Made by a program: the position numbers and the translations under genes
Notes under the pieces: generated by a model
Database searches by the model: none
Seen by the model: the letters and a program-made list of their open reading frames with translations, nothing else
Told to the model about the DNA's origin: nothing
Origin: G965204755 sp965243415
GTDB lineage: Bacteria; Acidobacteriota; Vicinamibacteria; Marinacidobacterales; Marinacidobacteraceae
DNA: 64,000 bases
Assembly (NCBI GenBank): GCA_965243415.1
Contig: OZ251549.1
Coordinates: 2,232,001 to 2,296,000 of the forward strand
Reading direction: 5' to 3'
Shown: one piece after another, positions 52,956-60,587 of the stretch
Position numbering within the stretch: the first letter of the stretch is position 1
Layout of the letters: every line of letters begins with the position of its first letter

Positions 52956-54149
52956 ATGATCCTCCCCGACCAGCGGCACCGTTTCGACCTGCCGCGCGAA
53001 GTCGCCTTCCTGGACTGCGCCTACCTGGCGCCGCTGATGGACAGCGTGGTCGCCGCCGGCGAGGCCGGGCTCCGCGCCAAGACCCGGCCCTGGCGGATCT
53101 CCACCGACGACTTCTTCGACGACTGCGAAGCCCTGCGCGCCGCCTGGGCCGAGTTGCTCGGCGCCGGCCCCGACTCGGTGGCGCTCACCACCTGCGCCAG
53201 TTACGGACTCTCCCTCGCCGCCGCCGCGCTCCCGGTCGGGCCCGGCCGCCGGGTGCTCCTGGCGGCGGAGCAGTTCCCCTCGAATGTCTATCCCTGGACC
53301 GAAGCGGCCCGCCGCACCGGGGGCGAGGCGCACTTCGTCCCCCGTCCCGAGGACCGCGACTGGACCCGGGCGGTGCTGGATCATCTCGACGAGCGGGTGG
53401 CGGTGGTCGCGCTCCCGCAGGTCAGTTGGGCCTGGGGCGCCGTCTTCGACCTGGAACGGATCGGCGCCCGGGCGCGGGAGGTCGGCGCCGCGCTGGTGGC
53501 GGATCTCACCCAGTCCCTCGGGGCGTTCCCCGTGGACTTCGGGCGCGTCCGCCCCGACTTCGCCGCCGGCGCCGCCTACAAGTGGCTCCTCGGCCCTTAC
53601 TCCCTCGGCTGGCTCTACGCGGCCCCGCACCGGCTGGACGCCGAACCGCTGGAACACAACTGGGTGCAGCGCGCGAACGCCCGGGACTTCGCCCGGCTGG
53701 CGGAGTACACCGACGCCCGCCAGGTCGGCGCCCGCCGCTACGACGCCGGCGACCGGTCGAACTTCGCCCTGGTCCCCGCCGGACTCGCCGCCGCCCGCCA
53801 ACTCGTGGAGTGGGGCCCGGCGAACATCGCCGAGAGCCTCCGCCCGCGGACCGACCGCTCGACCGCGGCCGCCGCCGCGTTCGGCTTCACCCCGGTGCCC
53901 GAGTCGCTCGAGGCCCCGCACTACCGGATGCTGTCGCCGCCGGCGGACGCCGGGCCGGGCGCCGCCGAGCGGGTGCGCGCCGCCCTCGCCGAGCGCGGCG
54001 TCTTCGTGAGCGTCCGGGGGGAGGCCCTGCGCGTCTCTCCCCACCTCTACAACGACGCCGGCGACCTCGACCGCTTCCGCGACGCGATCGGGCCGGCCCT
54101 CGAAACCGCCCGCGAAACGGCTCCCGAAACCGCCGTTCCCGTCGGATGA
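52956..54149 (+). CDS. Class V aminotransferase-fold PLP enzyme, copy 2
   Basis: 397 residues, closely similar to the copy at 49630-50805 over its full length, with the PLP lysine in AAGAAYKWLLGPYSLGWL and the same ADLTQSLGAFP and ALTTCASYGLSLAAAAL motifs. ATG at 52956 chosen by alignment with copy 1. The conservation of both copies suggests both work, perhaps with different substrates. The C-terminal tail (ETARETAPETAVPVG) differs from copy 1. RidA downstream may detoxify enamine or imine by-products of such PLP enzymes, although this is inference. Confidence 0.85.
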   Translation: MILPDQRHRFDLPREVAFLDCAYLAPLMDSVVAAGEAGLRAKTRPWRISTDDFFDDCEALRAAWAELLGAGPDSVALTTCASYGLSLAAAALPVGPGRRVLLAAEQFPSNVYPWTEAARRTGGEAHFVPRPEDRDWTRAVLDHLDERVAVVALPQVSWAWGAVFDLERIGARAREVGAALVADLTQSLGAFPVDFGRVRPDFAAGAAYKWLLGPYSLGWLYAAPHRLDAEPLEHNWVQRANARDFARLAEYTDARQVGARRYDAGDRSNFALVPAGLAAARQLVEWGPANIAESLRPRTDRSTAAAAAFGFTPVPESLEAPHYRMLSPPADAGPGAAERVRAALAERGVFVSVRGEALRVSPHLYNDAGDLDRFRDAIGPALETARETAPETAVPVG

Positions 54150-54342
54150 CCTCCCGCAGCAGTCACCGCACGATTCCACCGGGGGATTCCCTTTCCCGGT
54201 TCCATTCCCCTCACCGAAGAAACGACCGGACCCGCCGGGAAGCGGGGCCGGCCCGAACCGAACCCCGGTAACGACCGGAAGAACGATTCCGACGACCCGG
54301 ACCTCGCGCGGCGCGACTCCGTTCGCCGCGAAGGAGAAACCC

Positions 54343-54738
54343 ATGACCGCACCCGAGATCACCCTCATCACCGGCGGGAACCTGCCGAAACCGGCCGGCC
54401 CGTACAGCCCCGCGGCCCGCGCCGGCGGCCTGGTCTTCGTCTCCGGCCAGGTGGGCGTGGACCCCGCCACCGGGGAAACGCCGGAGGGGGTCGCCGCGCA
54501 GACCGAGCAGGCGCTCCGGAATGTGGCGGCGATCCTCGAAGCCGCCGGTTCCGGGCTCGACCGGGTGGTGCGCTGCGGCGTGTTCGTGGACGATATGACC
54601 CGGTTCGCCGAGATGAACGAGGTCTATGTGCGCCACTTCGGCGACCACCGCCCGGCCCGGACCACCATCGAACCCCGCAGCCTCCCCGGCTCCGGCTTCC
54701 TGGTCGAGATAGACGCCATCGCCGTCGCCGGTTCCTGA
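54343..54738 (+). CDS. ridA: RidA/YjgF-family enamine/imine deaminase
   Basis: 131 residues with the strong ribosome-binding site AAGGAG 6 bases before ATG 54343. Motifs: PKPAGPYSPAARAGGLVFVS, GQVGVDPATG, the conserved Arg in RPARTTIEPRSLPG (the enamine-binding R) and a Glu near the C-terminus in FLVEIDAIAVAG. RidA hydrolyses 2-aminoacrylate and other reactive enamines made by PLP enzymes, protecting them from inactivation. The adjacent PLP-enzyme gene fits this role. Confidence 0.94.
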   Translation: MTAPEITLITGGNLPKPAGPYSPAARAGGLVFVSGQVGVDPATGETPEGVAAQTEQALRNVAAILEAAGSGLDRVVRCGVFVDDMTRFAEMNEVYVRHFGDHRPARTTIEPRSLPGSGFLVEIDAIAVAGS

Positions 54739-55022
54739 CGCCGGCGCGGGCCCGGGTCGCCGCTGTCGGTCGCGCGCCGGGGCCGGCGGTTCGGGAACCT
54801 CCGGCACGAGCGATTCCCCCGGGCGTTCGCCGAGGACCTCCCGGCGCCGCGCTTCGTCGTCCCGGCGCGGCGCCGGGTCTTCCTTTCGACCGGGGCCTCG
54901 CTCGATTTCGGTGGCGCGGCGCCGACGGTCGGCAATCGGCGTCTGCTCTCCGGGCTCGGACGGCCGGTCGCCGTTCGCGGCCGGCGTCCCGATGGTCGGC
55001 CGGTGGTCGGACGGTGGCTGTT

Positions 55023-55781
55023 CTACAGCCGCAGGTAGATCGCGACGGCGATGGCCACGAGCCCCGACAGGGTCACCCCGAGGAGCCCGACGGAGACGAG
55101 GAGCAGCATCTTGTCGATGGTCTGGCGCTGCGCGGCGACCTCCTTCTGAACCAAGGTGACGGCGACACCGATCTTGGCGATTTCGACGCCGAGGCCGTTG
55201 ATCTTGGTCTCGAGGCCGTCGATCTTGGTCTCGAGCCCGTCGACCTTGGTCTTGAGCCCGCCGACCTCGGTCTTGAGGTCGTCGACCTTGGTCTCGAGTC
55301 CATCGACCCTGGTCGCGAGTCCATCGACCTTGGTCTCGAGTCCATCGACCCTGGTCTCGATCCCTTCGACCCTGGTCTCGATCCGGTCGACCTTGATCTC
55401 GAGTCCGTCGACCTTGGTCTCGAGTCGGTCGACCTTGGTGTGGAGCCCGTTGACCTCGATGCGGAGACCGTCGCCGTCGGACCGGAGGACGGAGACGGCG
55501 GTCTCCACCCGGTCCACGCGGACGCTCAGGGCCTCCGCTTCGGGCCGCGACACTTCCACCTCGCCCGGCGTCGCCGGAGCGTCGGGACCGCCGGTCGGCG
55601 GCGTGGTCGCGGGGGGCGCCGCCGGCGCAGTGACGGGCGCAGCCTCCTCTCCCGTCGGAACGGGGGGCGGGGTTTCGATGCTGCCGTTGCCGGCTTTCCG
55701 CTGGGTGTTCATCACTTTCCGCTCAGCGTACTTCCCGGTCTCGGCCGGCGCAAGCGGCGCGACGGTGACGGAACCGTTCAT
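55023..55781 (-). CDS. Heptad-repeat coiled-coil protein with C-terminal membrane anchor
   Basis: 252 residues. Residues about 85-205 are nearly perfect heptads of the form V-D-x-L-E-T-K (for example RVDGLETKVDGLATRVDGLE), encoded by 21 bp repeats visible at 55187-55450. A C-terminal hydrophobic segment (MLLLVSVGLLGVTLSGLVAI) anchors it with the coil on one side. The N-terminal 80 residues are Pro/Thr/Ala-rich. The layout resembles Bdr/DUF1640-like repeat proteins. Start ATG 55781 has GGGAG upstream; an in-frame ATG 23 codons later is an alternative. Function unknown. Confidence 0.75.
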   Translation of the reverse strand: MNGSVTVAPLAPAETGKYAERKVMNTQRKAGNGSIETPPPVPTGEEAAPVTAPAAPPATTPPTGGPDAPATPGEVEVSRPEAEALSVRVDRVETAVSVLRSDGDGLRIEVNGLHTKVDRLETKVDGLEIKVDRIETRVEGIETRVDGLETKVDGLATRVDGLETKVDDLKTEVGGLKTKVDGLETKIDGLETKINGLGVEIAKIGVAVTLVQKEVAAQRQTIDKMLLLVSVGLLGVTLSGLVAIAVAIYLRL

Positions 55782-56762
55782 TCCTCATCTCCCGGAGCGG
55801 GGCCCGGCTGACGGCGCCCGTCGAGCGGAGCCCCCGCTTCCTGCTCCTTTAGAACGGATGCGGTGCAGAATCTGCCCACTTGTTCTCCGCGTTTTGAACA
55901 ACCTTGCCTTGATCGGGTTTGGGTGGTTCGTTCTGCAGGAGCGAACCGCCGGCGCCGTTCCCTTCCTCCGCTCAGCGGCGTCGCCGGCCACGACGGATGC
56001 GGGGCGGAATCAGCCCACCTATTTCTCGAGTTTCGGAAAAACTTGCCTTGATCGGGTTCGGGTGGTTCCCTTATGACCGGAGCGAACGACCGGCGCTGGT
56101 CCTTTCCCGCACTCATCGGTGCGGGTCGCCGACGCGGAACCGCTCCTCGCCGGCGGAGGTCGCGGTCGTCCGGGGTCGCCCGACGCCTTCGACACCCGTT
56201 CGGTCCACGGGAACGGGAGGACGACGGGGAGTCGGCGGAGGGTGGTCGTCGAGTGCCCGATGCTGCGCGAGGAGCGGGAGAGCGGATCCGTCCCGCCCGA
56301 ACCGCTGCCGACGAGCACCCGGCCGGCGACAGCCGACGCGGAGACCCCTCCGGTGCAGTGGGCCCCCCGGGCGCTGTCGGTCGCGGACCCGCCTCCGCTA
56401 CCGGGACGAGACCTGGGAGACCACCGTTGACTGCGCCTTCCGGGGACAGCGGCGGGAACGCGACCGCCGACCGGCCCGGAGGAAGCGGGGCGCCGACCCT
56501 CCCGGGCGGCGAAGTGGGGAGCGACCCCGCAGCGTTCCCGGCGCGAACCTCCGGGAACCCGGGAACCGGCGGGAGAAGCACCCCGGGAGAGGCCCGGCCG
56601 GAGCAGCCGCGTTCCGGTTCCGATCATCCGGGGCCGTCGGCGCGCTCGGAGGAAGCCGCGCGGCCGGCGAAAGGGGTGCGCCCCGGAGATCTCCCCCGGT
56701 TCCGCGGTCCCCTGCCGGCGGCGACGAAGGCTTCGGGGACCTGCCTGGGGACATCGGGGTTC
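55782..56762. other. Long intergenic region with a 139 bp tandem repeat
   Basis: Nearly 1 kb with no recognised gene; open frames give low-complexity translations. It contains a two-copy repeat with a period of 139 bases and, after it, AT-poor sequence leading to the decayed lipoprotein fragment at 56763. The minus-strand promoter of the coiled-coil gene should be at its left end. Confidence 0.45.
55855..56068. repeat. Two-copy 139 bp-period direct repeat
   Basis: Copy A begins at 55855 and copy B at 55994. The first 75 bases are alike (cggatgcggtgcagaatctg versus cggatgcggggcggaatcag), each ending with cttgccttgatcgggttygg and then gtggttc. Similarity continues weakly into the following bases (ggagcgaac ... 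ccggcgc), giving a full period of 139. It is not a multiple of three. Function unknown. Confidence 0.75.
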
Positions 56763-56985
56763 GCCGGCCGGGAGCGGGGAGGCGCTGCCGACCGGAGGGT
56801 GGGCCCATGCCCTCGGTGGGCCTCGCGCCCGAGGAAGGAGTCACCTGTCGTTGCCCCGGTATTCAGGGGTCCGTCGGGAACCCGGTGTCGCCGGCGCGGC
56901 GGTCGCTGGTCGCCGGCAGTTCCGTGTTCCGTGGCGCAGGTCCGCGTATCCCGGATCGGCACGAAGATCTTGCTGAGCCGGATTC
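56763..56985 (-). pseudogene. Decayed 3' end of a third fibronectin-III lipoprotein gene
   Basis: Minus-strand reading gives PIRDTRTCATE, matching the conserved IRDTRSCETE/IRDTKTCETE of the intact genes, and later LGREAH matching FIRCEAH at their C-terminus. At DNA level ccctcggtgggcctcgc matches ccctcagtgggcctcgc at the intact genes' stop. The 3' hairpin is also present in degraded form at 56764-56800. Only about 75 codons of the former gene remain. It shows that the lipoprotein array once had three tandem members. Confidence 0.8.
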
Positions 56986-57020
56986 CCGGCGCCTTCCTTC
57001 CCCGAAGCGCCGGGGGGCCG

Positions 57021-57055
57021 CCGGCCGGGAGCGGGGCTGTCGCGCTCCCGGCCGG
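57021..57055 (-). terminator. Intrinsic-type hairpin after lipoprotein gene 1
   Basis: Perfect 13 bp stem (CCGGCCGGGAGCG / CGCTCCCGGCCGG) with a 9-base loop, 20 bases past the stop codon on the minus strand. The same element follows lipoprotein gene 2, which supports a functional terminator carried with the duplicated unit. Confidence 0.75.
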
Positions 57056-57075
57056 AGGGTGGAGGGCCTATGCCC

Positions 57076-59865
57076 TCAGTGGGCCTCGCACCGGATGAAG
57101 AAGTTCCCGCCGTTGCGCGTGTTGTTCGGGCCTGCCGGGAAAGTGGTTCCGCCGCTCCGGCGGTTGTCGCCGTCCGCGTCCCAGGCGCAGGTCACCGACA
57201 GGTCGATCTCCGTCTCGCAGCTCCGGGTGTCCCGGATCAGCACGAAGGTGGCGCTGAGCGGGATCTCCACCTCCGCGTCGCACAACTCTTCCCCGCCGTC
57301 GTCGGCGGAGCAGGAATCGGCGTCCTCGTTGCCGTCGAAGTTGTCCGGGTTCCCGTCGCTCCCGGGATCCCCGTCGGCTCCAAGCAGGTCGATCTTCCCC
57401 AGGTCGCCGTAGATCGGGTCGCCGTCGCTGTCCAGGAGTGCGTGTCGGACGATCGGCTGCCAGGCGGCGTAGCCGCGCCGCGCGTCACGCCCCCCCGTCA
57501 GGTAATCGGCGGCTCCGTAAGCGGGCCCGATGTGCTCGGCATAATTGCGCGCGAACAGTTCGTACAGGTCGTAGTCCCTCAGGGTGCCGTCGATCCCGAA
57601 ATTCGGATCGCCCCGGAAGATATCCGCGTAGCGTTGGCCCTGCCGGTGCGTGCCCGGCTCGGGGCGCCGGAGCCATATCGAGGCGTACCGGCTGCCCCGC
57701 GGTCGCCATTCGAACCCGGGCCTCCCGCCCCAGACGACACTGCTGAATCGAGGACTGTTGCGAGTGTCCGAGGGCGGGTCCGGCCACGGCGGCGTGTCGT
57801 TCCGGACCACCATCGTGTGGAACCGGGCTGTCTGCAGGGTGCTGGTTCCCGAGAACTCGAACTCCAGTCGGTACTGCCGGCCGATCCCGCCGCCCACGAA
57901 CGCCTCCACTTCTTCCCGGAACCGCTCGCACTTGTCCCACTGGTCCGCCAACGGGAAAGTGACGCGCCCGCACTTCAGGTCGGCGAACGGGTCGTCCTTC
58001 CCCCAGGCGACCTCGCTGCCGGCCCAGGACACCCCCACCTGCGGGTCCACCTGCAGCCGGTACCCGGGCGAGTAGTCGTAGTGGACGAAGTACGCCCGAC
58101 TCAATCCCGAATGGTCGGTGTAGTAGCCGTCCGTGACGAGCACGGCGCAGCGGTCCGGGGGTTTCTCGACCCGTTGTCCGGGCGGCATCAAGTTGCGCAT
58201 GCTCCTCTGGAACTTGCCGTAACTGGGATCGGAGGCGAACGATTGAGAGTGCCCGAGGTTGTTGGCGTAATCGCCCCGATAACAATCGTTGGGGCCGTTC
58301 CGGATCGGGCCCGGGGCGCTCCGGGTGTCCCGGTTGCCGTCCCGATTCGCGGCGCCGCCGAACTTGTTGATGAGGCTGTCGGGATCGGAATCCGGCGCCA
58401 TGTCGAGAACGCGCCAGACGGAAGTCACCTCGAGGTCGGCGCCCGGCACCGTCAGCCACCCGCTCGGGGTCGCCGCCGGAATCGTGGCGAACTCGTGGGT
58501 CACCGTCGCCGGGTGGCTCAGCGTGTACTCCCAACCGAACTCCAATCCGGCACTGTGGTTGGGCCAGCGGAGTTCCAGGGGGTTGCCGGGCCGGCCGTCA
58601 TTGATGAAGACCTGTTGGTAATTGTGGAAGACGCCCTCGATCAACCGGAAATCCACCTGGAAGTCCCGGCAGACCGCCGCCGCCGCCGCGTCCATCGCCG
58701 GCGCCGCCGGCGCCTCCGCGGCGGGCTCGGAACAGCGGAACGGCCCGCAGGTGACATGCATCGCGGCGCCCGTCGGCGTCGCCTCCTGCCCGGCCCCGCC
58801 GGTGATCCTGCGGAACTCGAAAACGGCGCCCTCGTCCACCGCCGTCCGCTGCAGCAGGCTCCAGTCCGCATAGGCGAACGGCGTCAGGGACTCCCCGGCC
58901 TCCACCGTCACCCCGGCCGCGCCCTCGACGAACAGCGGCCGGATCCGCGCCCGGTGCGACGAGGAGACCAGCAGCATCGGGTTCACGCTCGCCCTCGCCT
59001 TCGCCGGGTCGGTCCCGTCGTCCGGACAAAGAGCCTGCCCCGAACAGTCCCGGTCGGCCCCCGCTTCCGGCGGCGTCATCCCCACCACGAACGGCCGCGG
59101 CGCCGCGTCGCTCATCCCGGACACGGCCTCGCTCCAGTCGCTCACGATCGGCGACTCCGCGGTCCCGGCCACCGCGCGCACCCGGATCAGCATCTCCGTC
59201 TCCGGTTCCGCCAGGACCCGGTGCGTCGTCCCTTCGACGGTCTCCGGCGAGGCCCCGTCGAGCCCGTCCTCGGTCGCCGCCACCCGCACCTCGTAGCGCA
59301 GCGCGTCCGCCACCGGTTCCCAACTCCACTCGATGAAGTCCGCCCCGCTCCCCGAAACCTCGGGAACCGGCGCCGCCAGGGTCACCGGCGGGATCGGCGC
59401 CGCCGCGCTCGTTCCCATGGCGGTTTCGCTCCACTCGCTCTGCCGCTCGCCCTCGCGCGCCCGGACGCGCGCGTAGCCGTTGGTCTCCGGCTTCACCGTG
59501 AACCGGTGCATGGTCGTCGTGACCGTCGCCGTGGAGACCGAGGAGAAGTCCCCCTCTTTCAGGCTCAACTGGATCTCGTAGCCGGTGACGCCTTCCACCG
59601 CTTCCCAGCCGAACTCCAGGAAGTCGGGCCCGCTGGCGGTCACCTTCAGTCCGCCCGGAACCTCCACCGGGTCCGGAGCCGCCGGGGCGGATGGCGGCGC
59701 GGGGGCCGGCGCCGGAGTCGCGGTGGACGAGTCGTCGCCGCAGCCCGCGAGCGCCAGACCCGCGAGGAGGATCAGGCCCGGGAGCCACCCCGGCCCTCGG
59801 CCCGCGCTACGCTCGAGTCGATTCCGGGGAGACCTGCCCCCCCCCCCCCCCCCCCCCCCCCCCAT
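57076..59865 (-). CDS. Fibronectin type III lipoprotein with start-adjacent poly-G tract, copy 1
   Basis: 929 residues from an ATG immediately before a run of Gs that encodes nine glycines (MGGGGGGGGGRSPRN). A lipoprotein signal peptide ends in the lipobox LALAGC at Cys42. Two fibronectin-III domains follow (VEVPGGLKVTASGPDFLEFG ... and PVPEVSGSGADFIEWSWEPV ...), then about 650 residues of unfamiliar, cysteine-containing sequence (for example VDPQVGVSWAGSEVAWGKDD; FIRCEAH at the end). Probably a surface lipoprotein. The paralogue's GTG start codon is replaced by GAG here, so translation depends on the ATG and the exact G count. Close tandem paralogue of 60588-63299. Confidence 0.82.
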   Translation of the reverse strand: MGGGGGGGGGRSPRNRLERSAGRGPGWLPGLILLAGLALAGCGDDSSTATPAPAPAPPSAPAAPDPVEVPGGLKVTASGPDFLEFGWEAVEGVTGYEIQLSLKEGDFSSVSTATVTTTMHRFTVKPETNGYARVRAREGERQSEWSETAMGTSAAAPIPPVTLAAPVPEVSGSGADFIEWSWEPVADALRYEVRVAATEDGLDGASPETVEGTTHRVLAEPETEMLIRVRAVAGTAESPIVSDWSEAVSGMSDAAPRPFVVGMTPPEAGADRDCSGQALCPDDGTDPAKARASVNPMLLVSSSHRARIRPLFVEGAAGVTVEAGESLTPFAYADWSLLQRTAVDEGAVFEFRRITGGAGQEATPTGAAMHVTCGPFRCSEPAAEAPAAPAMDAAAAAVCRDFQVDFRLIEGVFHNYQQVFINDGRPGNPLELRWPNHSAGLEFGWEYTLSHPATVTHEFATIPAATPSGWLTVPGADLEVTSVWRVLDMAPDSDPDSLINKFGGAANRDGNRDTRSAPGPIRNGPNDCYRGDYANNLGHSQSFASDPSYGKFQRSMRNLMPPGQRVEKPPDRCAVLVTDGYYTDHSGLSRAYFVHYDYSPGYRLQVDPQVGVSWAGSEVAWGKDDPFADLKCGRVTFPLADQWDKCERFREEVEAFVGGGIGRQYRLEFEFSGTSTLQTARFHTMVVRNDTPPWPDPPSDTRNSPRFSSVVWGGRPGFEWRPRGSRYASIWLRRPEPGTHRQGQRYADIFRGDPNFGIDGTLRDYDLYELFARNYAEHIGPAYGAADYLTGGRDARRGYAAWQPIVRHALLDSDGDPIYGDLGKIDLLGADGDPGSDGNPDNFDGNEDADSCSADDGGEELCDAEVEIPLSATFVLIRDTRSCETEIDLSVTCAWDADGDNRRSGGTTFPAGPNNTRNGGNFFIRCEAH
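59837..59863. repeat. Homopolymer C27/G27 at the start codon of lipoprotein gene 1
   Basis: Twenty-seven C residues on the plus strand. On the coding strand the first G is the G of the ATG start codon and the other 26 plus CA-flank encode nine Gly codons. At 27 the ATG is in frame with the lipoprotein. At 26 a leader frame that starts further upstream becomes in frame instead. Assembly counts of such runs are often uncertain. Confidence 0.9.
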
Positions 59866-60532
59866 CGAGGTGGCGGGCGCGAGGCGGCATCCCGCCGCGG
59901 CGCGGGGCCGGCGCTTCGAGGGTCTGGATCATGGAGCGTGTCTCCCGGAAAAGGGCAGGGAAAGAGGCCCGCGACCCCTTCCGGGGCACGGGCAGCGCCC
60001 GGAATTCTACTTCCGTTTTCCCCGAGGTCCCGCCCGTGGGCCCGGGCGAGGTGGCGGTGTCCCCGCGCTCGCCGGGCGGGCGCGGCGGGCCGTTCGGCCC
60101 CCACCCGGCCGGCGCCCGGTGCGGTCCTGGGCCCGACCCCGACCGTTGTCGGATCGCCCGCCGGCCGAGCCGGGCCCGGCTCCGTTCCGGCGACTTCGAG
60201 GGTACGTCCGCCCCGCTCGATCGGGCGTTCGCCCTCCGCCCCCGGGACGCTTACCGCCGGCGCCGGCGGAACCTCCCTCGACTGCGCCCACGCCCTCCAC
60301 CCGGAGAAAATGGCTTTCCCCGACCCGTCGAACCTCCGAATCAGCGACGGGACGAGCCGCAGGGCGTTCGCTCCGGCGCCGGCCGCCGGGCGCGTTCCCG
60401 ATCCCCTCGGGAACGCGCCGAAACGGAGGAACGCCGCCTCCTCGACGCCGACACCTCCGGCGCAGTCTCGATGCCGGTATCGGCGGTCCGGTCGCCGCCG
60501 GCGCCTTCCTCCCCCGAAGCGCCGGGGGGCCG
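59866..60532. other. Intergenic region between the tandem lipoprotein genes
   Basis: About 670 bases. The right-most part of it (about 59870-60010) resembles the region upstream of gene 2 (63345-63490), containing an open leader frame (MIQTLEAPAPRRGGMPPRAR) running into the G tract and a possible TAGAAT -10 box. The remainder is GC-rich with no gene recognised. Confidence 0.5.
60004..60009 (-). promoter_or_regulatory. Possible -10 box of lipoprotein gene 1
   Basis: TAGAAT on the minus strand followed by TCCGGGCG. The paralogous upstream region has TACGAT followed by the same TCCGGGCG at 63487-63482, so the element is conserved. No convincing -35 box is seen. Confidence 0.3.
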
Positions 60533-60567
60533 CCGGCCGGGAGCGGCGCTGTCGCGCTCCCGGCCGG
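60533..60567 (-). terminator. Intrinsic-type hairpin after lipoprotein gene 2
   Basis: The same 13 bp perfect stem (CCGGCCGGGAGCG / CGCTCCCGGCCGG) as after copy 1, with a 9-base loop, 20 bases past the stop. Confidence 0.75.
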
Positions 60568-60587
60568 AGGGTGGAGGCCCTACGCCC

